The notes beneath the pieces were generated by a model. That model was given only the letters and a program-made list of their open reading frames with translations, was not told the origin of the DNA and did no database searches. From Halothiobacillus diazotrophicus (lineage in GTDB: Bacteria > Pseudomonadota > Gammaproteobacteria > Halothiobacillales > Halothiobacillaceae), in NCBI RefSeq assembly GCF_001663815.1, contig NZ_CP016027.1:248001-312000 (forward strand): DNA of 64,000 bases. Direction: 5' to 3'. The position numbers and the translations under genes were made by a program. This document shows, in pieces, positions 53,532 through 63,452 of this stretch. Position 1 is the first letter of the stretch; every line of letters begins with the position of its first letter.

Positions 53532-54630
53532 TCGGTATCTGATCCGGACGGTGGTGCTGGGGGGGCTGGCTTCCACGGCGGCCTTCGCGCTCCTGATCGT
53601 GATTTTCGGCGCTATCGACGAACTGCCCAAGGTGTCGAGCCAGTACAGCATGTGGCAGGCGATCTCCTTCGTCCTGCTGACGACGCCGGGCTATCTTTAC
53701 GATTTCTATCCGGCGGCCGTTCTGGTCGGCGGCCTGCTGGCGCTGGGCAATCTTGCGGTCCATTCTGAACTCACGGTGATGCGGGCATCGGGTATGTCCG
53801 TGTTGCGTCTGGCCAGACCGGTGTTGACCGCCGGGGTCATTCTGGCTGCCTTGGGCATGGCAATGGGCGAGACCATTGGCGCCTGGGGGCAGGAGCAGGC
53901 CAACCAGATGCGGGCCGAGGCGCGGGGTAGCGGCGTCAGCGTGAATCTCAAGTCCGGGTTGTGGCTCCGGGACGGGCAGCGGTTCATCAATGTGGGGCAG
54001 GCGCTGGTCGGCGGGCGACTGAACGGCGTGCGGGTGTTCGAGATCAATGCCCAGGGCCGACCTTATCGGGAGCTGGTGGCCGCCTATGCCCTGACGGAAG
54101 GCGGCGACCGCTGGAAACTGTTCGACGTGCATGAATCGACGATCGAGGAAGGTCCCTCGGGGCCGCATGTGGTCGTGCGTCAGGAACCGCAGCGGGAGCA
54201 TGTCCGGCTGTTTTCCCAGAAGATCCTGAACATCGCCGTGCTGAATCCCCGGCACATGAATATCCTCCAGCTCAATGCCTACGTGCGTTACCTTGCGAAG
54301 AACCAGCTGGACGATTCCGCCTATGCCGGGGCGATGTGGGCGCGGGTCTTCGCGCCGATCTCGGTGCTGGTGATGCTGCTTGTGACCCTGCCGTTCGTGT
54401 TCACCCATCAGCGGAGTGGCGGGGCGGGGCGCTGGCTGTTCATCGCCATCGTGCTCGGCGTCGTCTATCTCACCCTCGTCCAGATCGTTTCGGCATTCGC
54501 CCCGGTCTACGGCAGTGGCTACCCCTTCGTGCCCTTCCTGAGCGCGGCATTACCACCGGCGCTCTTCGGTTTGCTAGGATTCTTCCGTTTGCGACGCATG
54601 AATCCGGCAGCCCGCAGGGCGCTCTCGTGA
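53518..54630 (+). CDS. lptG: LPS export ABC transporter permease LptG
   Basis: Second permease of LptB2FG, 370 aa. It starts MGTLDRYLIRTVVLGGL, the usual LptG opening. It has the same six-helix plus periplasmic jellyroll layout as LptF and the block FYPAAVLVGGLLALGNLAVHSELTVMRASGMSV near the coupling helix. Its start lies inside lptF (14-base overlap), implying translational coupling. The ATPase partner is lptB at the left end of the window. Confidence 0.95.
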   Translation: MGTLDRYLIRTVVLGGLASTAAFALLIVIFGAIDELPKVSSQYSMWQAISFVLLTTPGYLYDFYPAAVLVGGLLALGNLAVHSELTVMRASGMSVLRLARPVLTAGVILAALGMAMGETIGAWGQEQANQMRAEARGSGVSVNLKSGLWLRDGQRFINVGQALVGGRLNGVRVFEINAQGRPYRELVAAYALTEGGDRWKLFDVHESTIEEGPSGPHVVVRQEPQREHVRLFSQKILNIAVLNPRHMNILQLNAYVRYLAKNQLDDSAYAGAMWARVFAPISVLVMLLVTLPFVFTHQRSGGAGRWLFIAIVLGVVYLTLVQIVSAFAPVYGSGYPFVPFLSAALPPALFGLLGFFRLRRMNPAARRALS

Positions 54631-54733
54631 TGTGTCACCTTCTTCGGAAGGCTACCCCTGTGGGGCGGGCCCATGATTTGCGCGGTGCCACTGTTGATCC
54701 TTTTGTGACCTGAACCAGGAAGTTCCCAGTACC

Positions 54734-56968
54734 ATGAGTCTCGTTTCCGCCAACAGCACCGATGGTTTTGAACGGCAGTCGATTGCCGCCTTTTCCGAGC
54801 AGGCCTACCTCAATTACGCGATGTACGTCATCCTCGACCGGGCGCTGCCGAACGTCTGCGACGGGTTGAAGCCCGTCCAGCGGCGGATCATCTATGCGAT
54901 GAGCGAGCTCGGTCTGAATGCCGGCGCGAAACACAAGAAATCCGCCCGTACCGTGGGGGACGTGATCGGCAAGTTCCATCCCCACGGCGATTCGGCTTGC
55001 TACGAGGCCATGGTGCTCATGGCTCAGCCGTTCTCATACCGCTATCCGCTGATCGATGGTCAGGGCAACTTCGGTTCGCCGGACGATCCGAAATCGTTCG
55101 CGGCCATGCGGTACACGGAATCGCGTCTCACCGCCTACGCGCAAAGCCTGCTGTCCGAGGCGGGGCAGGGCACGGTCGACTGGCAGCCGAACTTCGACGG
55201 CACGCTGGAAGAGCCGGTCCTGCTGCCGGCGCGCCTGCCGAACGTCCTGCTGAACGGCGGGATGGGGATCGCCGTGGGCCTGTCGACGGACATTCCGCCG
55301 CATAATCTGCGCGAAGTGGTCAATGCGACCATCGCCCTGATCGACAACCCGGAGTCGACCGTCGACGAGCTCTGCCAGCACGTGCGCGGTCCGGATTTCC
55401 CCACCGAAGGCGAGATCACCACGCCGCCGGACGAGATCCTGCAGATGTACCGCACGGGCACCGGCAACGTGCGCCAGCGCGCCCGCTACGAGGTGGAGCA
55501 GGGCGAGATCGTCATTTCCGCCCTGCCGTTCCAGGTCTCCGGCAGCAAGGTTCTGGAACAGATCGCCGCCCAGATGAATGCGAAGAAGCTGCCGCTGGTT
55601 ACCGACCTGCGCGACGAGTCTGACCACGAGGCGCCGACCCGGCTCGTCATCGTGCCGCGCAGCCGCCAGGTGGATACCGAAGCGCTGATGGCGCACCTGT
55701 TTGCCACCACGGATCTCGAGAAAAGCTATCGCGTCAACATGAACGTGATCGCGCTGGACGGTCGGCCCCGGGTAATGAATCTCAGGGAGCTGCTGTCCGA
55801 GTGGCTGGTTTTCCGTCAGCAGACCCTGACGCGCCGATTGACCTGGCGGCTGGCGAAGGTGGATCTGCGTCTGGAGATCCTGGCCGGTCTGATGATCGCC
55901 TTCCTGAATATCGACGAGGTCATCGCCGTGATTCGCGAGGCCGACGAACCCAAGGCGGAATTGATCGCGCGCTTCGATCTCACCGAGCGCCAGGCCGAGG
56001 CGATTCTGGAAATCCGCTTGCGCCAGCTGGCCAAGCTCGAGGAAATCGCCCTGCGCAAGGAGCAGGATGCGCTGTCCGCCGAAGCGGCTCAGTTGCGTGC
56101 GCTCCTGGCCGACGAGTCCGCGCTGCGTGGTCTGATGCGCGACGAACTGAAGGCCGACGCCCAGACCTACGGCGATGCCCGTCGCTCCCGTCTGGTCACG
56201 CGGGGCGCCGCGCAGGCATTGGCCGAAACGGATCTGATGTCCGCCGAACCCGTCACGGTGGTGCTGAGCAAGAACGGCTGGATCCGGGCGGCGAAGGGGC
56301 ATGACGTCGATGCCCATGCCTTGTCCTACAAGGCCGGCGACGAATGCCTGGCATTCGATCACGGCAAGTCGACCCAGTCCGTCGTGGTCTTCGACGACAC
56401 CGGCCGCGCCTACAGCTTGTCGGCCCATAGCCTGCCGTCGGCACGTGGGCAGGGCGAGCCGCTCACCGGTCGTCTCAGTCCACCCACTGGTGCACAGTTC
56501 ACCGCTCTGGTCCTGGCCGAGGAGTCGGATCATGTCCTGCTCTGGCAGAACACGAGCTATGGCTTCATCGCGCCCTACACCGAGCTGCTGGGCCGCCAGC
56601 GGGCGGGCAAGGTCGTGGTGAGCCTCGGGGACGGTGCGCGGCTGGGCACGCCGCTGAAACTGAGCGACAAGCATGTCCGCATCGCCGTGGCCGGCAGCAA
56701 CGGTCATGTCCTGATTATCGACCGCAGCGAGATTCCCGTGCTTGGCAAGGGCAAGGGCAACAAACTGCTGAGCGGCAAGGCCGGCATCGAGATCGTCGCC
56801 GTGTGTGCCCTGAAGGACGGCGAGTGGCTGAAGGTGCAGTCCGGCGCCCGCTCGGTGACCCTGCGCGGTACGGACTTCGACAACTATCGCGGCGCACGGG
56901 CTTCCCGCGGCCGGCTACTGCCGCGCGGATTCCAGAGGGTCGACGGTCTGCTCGCCACCGAGGAATAA
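54734..56968 (+). CDS. parC: DNA topoisomerase IV subunit A
   Basis: Breakage-reunion subunit that decatenates chromosomes with ParE. The 744-aa protein has the catalytic Tyr127 ([11 protein letters not shown]) and the winged-helix region [13 protein letters not shown]. The quinolone-relevant residues there, Ser87 and Glu91 (equivalent to E. coli Ser80 and Glu84), are wild type. ParC is preferred over GyrA because the C-terminal domain (from about 500) is short and lacks a GyrA-box QRRGGKG. Its last 54 bases overlap the end of the convergent gluQRS gene. Confidence 0.95.
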   Translation: MSLVSANSTDGFERQSIAAFSEQAYLNYAMYVILDRALPNVCDGLKPVQRRIIYAMSELGLNAGAKHKKSARTVGDVIGKFHPHGDSACYEAMVLMAQPFSYRYPLIDGQGNFGSPDDPKSFAAMRYTESRLTAYAQSLLSEAGQGTVDWQPNFDGTLEEPVLLPARLPNVLLNGGMGIAVGLSTDIPPHNLREVVNATIALIDNPESTVDELCQHVRGPDFPTEGEITTPPDEILQMYRTGTGNVRQRARYEVEQGEIVISALPFQVSGSKVLEQIAAQMNAKKLPLVTDLRDESDHEAPTRLVIVPRSRQVDTEALMAHLFATTDLEKSYRVNMNVIALDGRPRVMNLRELLSEWLVFRQQTLTRRLTWRLAKVDLRLEILAGLMIAFLNIDEVIAVIREADEPKAELIARFDLTERQAEAILEIRLRQLAKLEEIALRKEQDALSAEAAQLRALLADESALRGLMRDELKADAQTYGDARRSRLVTRGAAQALAETDLMSAEPVTVVLSKNGWIRAAKGHDVDAHALSYKAGDECLAFDHGKSTQSVVVFDDTGRAYSLSAHSLPSARGQGEPLTGRLSPPTGAQFTALVLAEESDHVLLWQNTSYGFIAPYTELLGRQRAGKVVVSLGDGARLGTPLKLSDKHVRIAVAGSNGHVLIIDRSEIPVLGKGKGNKLLSGKAGIEIVAVCALKDGEWLKVQSGARSVTLRGTDFDNYRGARASRGRLLPRGFQRVDGLLATEE

Positions 56969-57889
56969 GGCCCGCCACTGATCCGTCCAGGTCTGCAACA
57001 GCGCTGCCGGATCGCCGCCGGCCCCGGTCGTGTCCAGGCCCAGTGCCTGCGCCGCAGCGACGAGATTATCCCGGGCGATTCGGGGGTCCAGTGGCGGGGC
57101 GAGGTTCGTCTTGCTGAGCTTGCGCCCTTCGGCGTCGTAGAGCACCGGCAGGTGCAGGTAGCGGGGCGGCGGTCGATCAGGATAGAGGCTGCGGTGAATG
57201 GCCACGTGAAGCGGGGTCAATGGGGCGAGATCCGCGCCGCGCACCACATCCGTGATGCCTTCCTCCGCATTGTCGACGACTTCGGCCAGATGGTAGGCGA
57301 ACACGCCGTCCGAACGCTGGAGCAGGGGATCGCCCACGGTCTCGATCACTCGCTGTCGCAGATGGCCCAGGCGGCGATCCGGCACATCGATCTCCTCCTC
57401 GGGTACCGAAAATCGCCAACCGGCCTGGGTATCCGCACTCGGGGGATCCCGTCGGCAGGTTCCGGGATAGATTGGTCCGGCCAGTCCCTCGGCAATGCGC
57501 CCGGAATCCACGCCCGCCCGCAGCGTGTTCCGTCGGCAACAGCAGCGATAGATGGCGTCCTGTTGCTGCAATGCCCTCAGGGCTGTCCGATACTGTGTGC
57601 AGCGATCCGCCTGCCGGATGATCGGTCCGTCGTGATGCAATCCATGGGCGGCGAGTTGCTCGATGATGGTGGATTCCGTGTCGGTTCGGCAGCGCTGGGG
57701 GTCAAGATTGTCCATTCTCAGCCGCCATAGTCCGTCATGAGCCTTGGCGTCGAGATAACTCCCAAGTGCCGCGACCAGCGATCCCTGATGCAGGGGGCCG
57801 GAGGGCGTGGGGGCGAAGCGACCCACATACGGCCTGGCGTGCCGGGTTTCGGTGGAAAGATCAGAGGAGCATTTCACGGGCTGGGTCAT
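56915..57889 (-). CDS. gluQ: Glutamyl-Q tRNA(Asp) synthetase GluQRS
   Basis: Truncated GluRS paralogue that attaches glutamate to queuosine at position 34 of tRNA(Asp). The 324-aa protein has the catalytic core only: [39 protein letters not shown], a cysteine-containing zinc region ([12 protein letters not shown] with a later Cys) and the KLSKTN version of KMSKS. No anticodon-binding domain is present, as expected. The 3' end overlaps parC by 54 bases tail to tail. Confidence 0.95.
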   Translation of the reverse strand: MTQPVKCSSDLSTETRHARPYVGRFAPTPSGPLHQGSLVAALGSYLDAKAHDGLWRLRMDNLDPQRCRTDTESTIIEQLAAHGLHHDGPIIRQADRCTQYRTALRALQQQDAIYRCCCRRNTLRAGVDSGRIAEGLAGPIYPGTCRRDPPSADTQAGWRFSVPEEEIDVPDRRLGHLRQRVIETVGDPLLQRSDGVFAYHLAEVVDNAEEGITDVVRGADLAPLTPLHVAIHRSLYPDRPPPRYLHLPVLYDAEGRKLSKTNLAPPLDPRIARDNLVAAAQALGLDTTGAGGDPAALLQTWTDQWRALFLGGEQTVDPLESARQ

Positions 57890-57941
57890 CTGGGTATTAT
57901 GACAGGGTGCTCAAACTCCGGGAATTCATGTGGTTATTGGT

Positions 57942-60149
57942 ATGCGTGCAAGCGGATCATTTCTGAAACAGGTCATGGGTCGACGGCGGCTGTGGCCGGC
58001 GTCGTTGCTCATCGGTGCGATGCTGGCCGTGAGCGGATTGCCGGTTCGTGGCGATGAGCCTTCGGCCGGGTCGGCGCCAACCGGTTCCCAGTCGGTGTCG
58101 CCTGTCGTGCGCATTGACTGGTCGGTCCCGGATGCGTTTACACAAGGTCTGGCGGCCATCGCTCAGGGGGACAATGCGGCCGTGGCGGGCGCCGTGTCGA
58201 CGCTGGGTGTTAACCCGCTGGCCACCTATCTGCAATTCCGCTGGTTGATGGACACCGTCAATCAGAATCCCGATCGGGTCGAGGACTTCCTGAAGGCCCA
58301 TCCGTCCTATCCCTTCAGCAAGGATCTGAAGGCTGCCCTGTTGCGTAGCCTGGCCAGGCAGAACGCCTGGGCTTCGTACCTTGCGGCGGTTGACTTGCCG
58401 CCGACCCTCAAGCCTACCCGGGTCCGGACCTGTCAGATGCTGCAGGCGGCCATTGAAACCAACGCCATGGATGCGCAGCGCATCGAATTGGCTGAGCGTG
58501 TCTGGGCAGTCGGTCATAGCCAGCCCGACGAGTGTGATCCTGTCTTCACCTGGCTGCATGATCATGATCGGCTCACCCCCGCGCTTTATCATAAGCGCAT
58601 CCGGGCGGCGGTGTTGGCCGGGAACATCAGTCTGGGCAAATACCTTGTCAAGACTGGCAGTGTCCAGAAGATCCGTGGTCTCGATGCCTATCTGGCCGGT
58701 TGGTCCAAGGTGGAACAGGCGCCGGAGCAGGTCGTCCGCGATGATCTTGCCCAGCGGGCAGATCATGTTTTGGGTGCAGAGGAGCGTGCGCAGCTGATAC
58801 AGGCTTTGACAATCCTGTCCCGGCTCGATCCCGCCGCGACCCACGATTATTTGGGAAAACTCCCCACGATATGGGCCGTACCACAGGCGGATCGGGATGA
58901 CATCGCACGGCGCGTCGCCCTGAAGGCCGCTTATACCCGCATGCCCGAGGCCTACGACTGGCTGAAAGCGTTACCAAGCAGCGTTCAGGACGAGGAAACC
59001 CGGACCTGGCTGGCGCGTGCCGCGTTAAGGGCTGAGGACTGGCCGCGATTGAAGGCGGCTATCTCGGCCATGCCCGAGGATCTCGCGCAGCAGTCGGAAT
59101 GGCAGTACTGGCTGGCCCGCGCCGATGACGCGCTGGGCGACGAAGCGTCGGCCAAGGCACGATGGCGGGCGCTGCTCCCCGAACCCGATTACTACGGATT
59201 TCTGGCGGCAGACCGACTCGGCATGGCCTACCCCTGGCCCAAACTGCCGCCACTGCCCAGAGTCTCCGTCGAGCAGGTGGCCCGCCTGCCGGCCGTTCAA
59301 CTCGCTTTCTATCTTCGGGCCGTGAATCTGACGGACGACGCGCGTCGTGCCTTCAGTTATGCGCTGGATGAAATTCCTGCCGATCAGCTGCCGGCGTTGA
59401 CGCTTCTTGCCGAACAGAGCCAATGGTACGACCGGGTATCGATTGCCATTGCCCGGATGGGCAAGCAAAACGATCCCAGCTGGTTTGCCGCGCGTTTTCC
59501 CACACCCTGGCACGGCGAGGTGAATCAGCAGGCAGCCCAGCAGGGTGTCGATCCCAACTGGCTCTATGCGATGATTCGACGCGAGAGTCTGTTCATGAGC
59601 GATGTGGGTTCCGGTGTCGGGGCACAGGGGCTGATGCAGCTCATGCCGCGAACGGCTTCGTGGATCAATCGAAAGGCGGGGCTTGGTTTGAACGATCCGG
59701 ATTTGCACGATCCCCAGACCAGCATCACGCTCGGCGCCGCCTATCTTTCCTATCTCAACCAGCGATTTTCCGGCCAATTACCGCTGGCGGTTGCCGCCTA
59801 CAACGCCGGGCCTGGCCGCGTTCGGCAGTGGCTGCCCGAATCGCGAACGCTGCCCGGCGATGTGTGGGTGGACACCATCCTGTTTGATGAAACCCGGCAT
59901 TACGTGCGCGCGGTTCTGGCCGCGACGGTGATCTATGCGTGGCGCGATCGAAAAGTAGACGGGCAGAAAGCTGGGCAGAAAGCCGACGACCGACCAGCGC
60001 CGGAAACCCTGATGGCCTTGCTGACGCCAATACAACCGCTGAATCCCCCGTCGGAGGATCAGGGAGATACGGCCGCTGTTTCGCCCGCAGCGGGCGCATC
60101 TTCACCGATTGCTGCCGTATCTTCGCATCAGACAGTACCGGGCCGGTGA
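57942..60149 (+). CDS. slt: Soluble lytic murein transglycosylase (Slt70 type)
   Basis: Periplasmic peptidoglycan-cleaving enzyme. From the ATG at 57942 it is 735 aa, longer than E. coli Slt70. A GTG at 57930 and an ATG at 57975 are alternatives, the last giving the neatest signal peptide (MGRRRLWPASLLIGAML). A long alpha-superhelical U/L domain precedes the SLT domain (about 525-670), with the catalytic Glu at about 548 (IRRESLFMSDVGSGVGAQG) and AYNAGPGRVRQW. The last 70 or so residues are Lys/Gln- then Pro/Ser/Ala-rich and likely disordered. The stop overlaps sbcB (GTGA). Confidence 0.94.
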   Translation: MRASGSFLKQVMGRRRLWPASLLIGAMLAVSGLPVRGDEPSAGSAPTGSQSVSPVVRIDWSVPDAFTQGLAAIAQGDNAAVAGAVSTLGVNPLATYLQFRWLMDTVNQNPDRVEDFLKAHPSYPFSKDLKAALLRSLARQNAWASYLAAVDLPPTLKPTRVRTCQMLQAAIETNAMDAQRIELAERVWAVGHSQPDECDPVFTWLHDHDRLTPALYHKRIRAAVLAGNISLGKYLVKTGSVQKIRGLDAYLAGWSKVEQAPEQVVRDDLAQRADHVLGAEERAQLIQALTILSRLDPAATHDYLGKLPTIWAVPQADRDDIARRVALKAAYTRMPEAYDWLKALPSSVQDEETRTWLARAALRAEDWPRLKAAISAMPEDLAQQSEWQYWLARADDALGDEASAKARWRALLPEPDYYGFLAADRLGMAYPWPKLPPLPRVSVEQVARLPAVQLAFYLRAVNLTDDARRAFSYALDEIPADQLPALTLLAEQSQWYDRVSIAIARMGKQNDPSWFAARFPTPWHGEVNQQAAQQGVDPNWLYAMIRRESLFMSDVGSGVGAQGLMQLMPRTASWINRKAGLGLNDPDLHDPQTSITLGAAYLSYLNQRFSGQLPLAVAAYNAGPGRVRQWLPESRTLPGDVWVDTILFDETRHYVRAVLAATVIYAWRDRKVDGQKAGQKADDRPAPETLMALLTPIQPLNPPSEDQGDTAAVSPAAGASSPIAAVSSHQTVPGR

Positions 60150-61669
60150 GTTTCCTTTTTTACGATTTCGAAACCACGGGTGCCGATCCGCGATGCGATC
60201 GGCCTGTGCAGTTTGCGGCCATCCGGACCGATGAGGCGCTGAACGTGATCGACGATCCCGTCACGTTTTACGCGACGCTCTCCGCCGAGGTGCTGCCTCA
60301 TCCCCAGGCGATCCTGGTCACCGGAATTCTCCCGGAGGATCTTGCGGCGGCCGGGGGAACCTGTGAAGCCGTCTTTGCGGCGCGAATCCACGAGCAGATG
60401 AGTCGCCCGGGCACCTGTGCCGTCGGGTTCAACAGCCTCCGTTTCGACGCCGAGATGCTGCGCTTCATGTTCTGGCGCAATCTGCGCGATCCCTACGCCC
60501 ATGAATGGAAGAACGGCAACAGTCGCTGGGATGTCCTTGATGCCGCACGCGCCGTTCGCCTGTTGCGGCCCGAGGGGATTGAATGGCCCAGGGACGATGC
60601 CGGTCAACCCACCTTGCGGTTGGAGGCGCTGACGGCCGCCAACGGCATCGCCCATGCCCATGCCCACGATGCGCTCGGGGACGTCGAAGCGACGATCGAT
60701 CTGGCCCGGTTGCTGAAGCGGAACGCGCCCAAGTTGTTCGATTACCTGCTGCGCCTGCGCAGCAAGCATGTCGCGGCGGATTTCGTCGATGATCCTGATC
60801 GTTCGGCCTTCGTCCATGTTTCCGGCCGGATTTCCGCCGAGCAGGGCAGCGCCTCGCTTTTTGCGAATCTCGGGCAGGCCGGTGGCGTCGGCACTCAGCG
60901 CCTGCTGTGGGATCTGCGTTTCGATCCGACCGAAGTGCTCGATTCGTCCGTCGACGAATTGACGGCGCGTCGTTTCCTGAGCCAGGCCGAGGTGACGGAG
61001 ACGCAAACGCGCCTGCCGATCAAGCTGTTGCACCTGAATCGGGCACCCGTGGTCGTGAGTGCCGCCATTCTGCAGGAAGATGCCGTGGCCCAACGCATGC
61101 AGCTTGACCGCGACCGTGTTCGCGGGCACCTGGCGGTGATGGACCGCCACAAGCCGGCGATTGCCGAAAAGCTGCAATCGGTATTGGCAGCGCAGAGGGA
61201 CTACGCGCCTCAGGATGTCGAGTGTGCCCTCTATGACGGTTTCATGCCCACGGGCGATCGGGCGGCCCTTGAGGCCTTTAATCGCAGGCTGGATCGGGCC
61301 TTGAGCCACGATAGTCCGCTGACGGACCCCGGGGTCGAAGCCGGCTTGATCGACCTGATTCGTCACGATTGGCAGGATGCGCGACTGCCGGAACTGTGCT
61401 TCCGGTTCGTCGCCCGAACCCGGCCGGATCTCCTGCCCGAGGTCGATCGGGTGAAGTGGCAAGACTGGCAGCGGGATCGGCTGGTCGGTACGCCATCAGG
61501 GGAGGTCAATAACGGCATGAGTTATGCATGTTTTTTCGCGACGATCGAGGCATTATTGACGCAAACGCCCGAGGTTACCCCGGAGGCGCAGCAGCTTCTG
61601 GTGCGCCTGCGCGCCTGGGGCCGACAGCATGAGATTGATCAGGGTGTGACAGGTTGGGCTGAAGCATGA
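60146..61669 (+). CDS. sbcB: Exodeoxyribonuclease I
   Basis: Single-strand 3'-5' exonuclease used in repair and recombination. The GTG at 60146 overlaps the slt stop and gives 507 aa (E. coli 475). The DEDD catalytic set starts with FLFYDFETTGADP (Asp7, Glu9). It continues with GFNSLRFDAEMLRFMFWRN and the late AHAHDALGDVEATIDLARLL. The C-terminal region has the SH3-like and helical extension domains seen in ExoI (from about 200). The stop overlaps the CBS gene by 4 bp. Confidence 0.95.
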   Translation: MSFLFYDFETTGADPRCDRPVQFAAIRTDEALNVIDDPVTFYATLSAEVLPHPQAILVTGILPEDLAAAGGTCEAVFAARIHEQMSRPGTCAVGFNSLRFDAEMLRFMFWRNLRDPYAHEWKNGNSRWDVLDAARAVRLLRPEGIEWPRDDAGQPTLRLEALTAANGIAHAHAHDALGDVEATIDLARLLKRNAPKLFDYLLRLRSKHVAADFVDDPDRSAFVHVSGRISAEQGSASLFANLGQAGGVGTQRLLWDLRFDPTEVLDSSVDELTARRFLSQAEVTETQTRLPIKLLHLNRAPVVVSAAILQEDAVAQRMQLDRDRVRGHLAVMDRHKPAIAEKLQSVLAAQRDYAPQDVECALYDGFMPTGDRAALEAFNRRLDRALSHDSPLTDPGVEAGLIDLIRHDWQDARLPELCFRFVARTRPDLLPEVDRVKWQDWQRDRLVGTPSGEVNNGMSYACFFATIEALLTQTPEVTPEAQQLLVRLRAWGRQHEIDQGVTGWAEA

Positions 61670-62322
61670 GTTTTATCTTGTTCGGTGCGGGCATGAACGA
61701 TCATCTGACCCTGGATCAGGCCTTGATTCGGCAGGTTCGGGGTGAACCGTCTGCCCTCGATCCCGTCCATCGGTCGCGTCGGGTGGAAGATACGGACGAT
61801 CAGTCCCCCGAGCAGTCCCCGGGCCAGTACCGGCCACGGGGCCGATTCTCGCCGCAGAGCGGGGCGGCCCTGGGCACCTATGAAGCCGTCAAGAAGCAGA
61901 CCTTGCGCGAGGTCGGGCCGGTTCAGTTCGCCGCCCAGATCATGACCGAGCCGGTTCGTACCCTGGCGCCGAATGCGCCAATCCGGGATCTCCGTGCGTT
62001 GTTCGAGAGGTATGGCATCGGCTCGGTGCCGCTGGTGGATGCGCAGAAGAACCTCGTCGGTATCGCCACGAAAGGCGATCTGACCAGCAAACGCATCCGC
62101 TATACCGATCTGGCGCCGCGGCCGGTGTCCAGCATTGCCACGGCGAACGTCCTGTCGGCGACCACCAACACCAATATCCGTGAGTTGGCGCGTGTGCTGC
62201 TTGCCCAGGATATCCGCGGCATTCCGATCGTGGACGACGAGCGTCACGTAGTCGGCATCGTCACGCGCGGCGATATCCTGAAATCCCTGGTGAATTACGC
62301 GCCGCTGGAACTGTGGTTGTAG
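61666..62322 (+). CDS. CBS-domain pair protein
   Basis: A 218-aa protein whose C-terminal half (about 88-215) is a tandem CBS pair (IMTEPVRTLAPNAPIRDLRALF and NIRELARVLLAQDIRGIPIVDDERHVVGIVTRGDIL). Such pairs bind adenine nucleotides. The N-terminal 85 residues are polar and mostly disordered, with a Pro/Gln/Arg-rich stretch (about 43-65). No catalytic domain is attached, so it is likely a small energy sensor or regulator; the target is unknown. It overlaps sbcB by 4 bp (ATGA). Confidence 0.88.
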   Translation: MSFILFGAGMNDHLTLDQALIRQVRGEPSALDPVHRSRRVEDTDDQSPEQSPGQYRPRGRFSPQSGAALGTYEAVKKQTLREVGPVQFAAQIMTEPVRTLAPNAPIRDLRALFERYGIGSVPLVDAQKNLVGIATKGDLTSKRIRYTDLAPRPVSSIATANVLSATTNTNIRELARVLLAQDIRGIPIVDDERHVVGIVTRGDILKSLVNYAPLELWL

Positions 62323-62353
62323 CCTGGGCAGCCGGGGGATTGTCCTCGCTTCA

Positions 62354-63283
62354 TCAGTCTCTTCTCAATAGATGCTTGATTTCCAGGCCCATGCGTTGCA
62401 CGCAGTGCCCGCCTTCCTGTATGGCTTCGTCCGCCCGGTAAAATTCAAGGAGCCCGATATGGGCGATCTTCGGTGACAGGATCACGTCGGGCGGGTCGCC
62501 GGCCATGCGACTGCGCGTGATCCGATCTTGAGTGATGTTCACCGCGCCCGCGATGGCGTCGAACAGACTGGGAGGTTGCTCTTTTTCCGCTTTACTGTTG
62601 TTCGGGAAAAGCGCAGTCGTGTATTCCCGCACGACGTCGGAAATCCGACCCACGATCCCGCTGCTTTCGCTTCTGGCTTCGCCGATCACGTCGTCGGACG
62701 ACCCCCCGTTCGTTTCGAAGGGCTTGCCGACGATATGGCTGTTCAGATTGACGGCAATGACGAGATCGGCGCCCAGCGCCCGGCAGACGGATACGGGCAC
62801 GGGATTGACGACGCCGCCGTCGATCAGCCAGCGGTCCTGATTGCGGATAGCCGGGAACAGGCCGGGCAGCGAGATGGAGGCCCATACGGCTTCCAGCAAC
62901 GACCCCTGGTTGAGCCAGATCTCCTTGCCTGTTTCCAGCTCCGTCGCCACGGCGGCATATCGATGTGCTTCGATGTGTTCGATGAGTACGTCTTCTTGCG
63001 CCACGTATTCATTCAGGAACCGATGCAACTTGTCGCGATTCACGAACCCGTTCAACGACATGTTGATGTTGAAGAATTTCGCGGTTTCGAGCTTGCCGAG
63101 CGAGCACACCCAGCTTTCCAGCCGGTCGAGATTGCCCGAGACATAGGCAGCACCGACGAGGGAGCCGATGGACGTGCCCGTGATGATGTCCGGTTCGATG
63201 CCCAATCGCGCCAGTTCGCGGATTACGCCGATGTGCGCCCAACCCCGCGCGGCGCCGCTGCCCAATGCCAAGCCGATTTTCAT
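62354..63283 (-). CDS. Patatin-like phospholipase family protein (RssA-like)
   Basis: A 309-aa patatin-fold acyl hydrolase. The oxyanion loop GSGAARGWAHIG, the nucleophile elbow GTSIG with Ser38, and the dyad Asp in IDGGVVNPVPV are all present, so it should be active on lipid acyl esters. It resembles RssA/YchK-type bacterial proteins, without signal peptide or added domains. A helix-rich C-terminus contains a low-complexity Ser/Asn segment (about 205-250). TAGGTAG precedes the ATG. Confidence 0.91.
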   Translation of the reverse strand: MKIGLALGSGAARGWAHIGVIRELARLGIEPDIITGTSIGSLVGAAYVSGNLDRLESWVCSLGKLETAKFFNINMSLNGFVNRDKLHRFLNEYVAQEDVLIEHIEAHRYAAVATELETGKEIWLNQGSLLEAVWASISLPGLFPAIRNQDRWLIDGGVVNPVPVSVCRALGADLVIAVNLNSHIVGKPFETNGGSSDDVIGEARSESSGIVGRISDVVREYTTALFPNNSKAEKEQPPSLFDAIAGAVNITQDRITRSRMAGDPPDVILSPKIAHIGLLEFYRADEAIQEGGHCVQRMGLEIKHLLRRD

Positions 63284-63316
63284 GCTGTGCTACCTATTGG
63301 CCGAATGAATCGCCTT

Positions 63317-63350
63317 AAACCCGATCAGCACGCCCGCGTGATCGGGTTTT
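63317..63350. terminator. Symmetric hairpin terminator between the aldo/keto reductase and patatin genes
   Basis: AAACCCGATCA (63317-63327) pairs perfectly with TGATCGGGTTT (63339-63349) around an 11-base GC-rich loop. T-runs end the stem in both orientations. On the minus strand it lies about 100 bases past the aldo/keto reductase stop, so it probably ends that transcript. Confidence 0.75.
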
Positions 63351-63452
63351 CAGTCTGACATAGTTGGCTTGAATCATGACGACCTGATGGCAGAGGGCGT
63401 ACCGTTGATCACACATGAGTCGAAGACGGTCTTCTAAAGGTGAACTTTTGGT

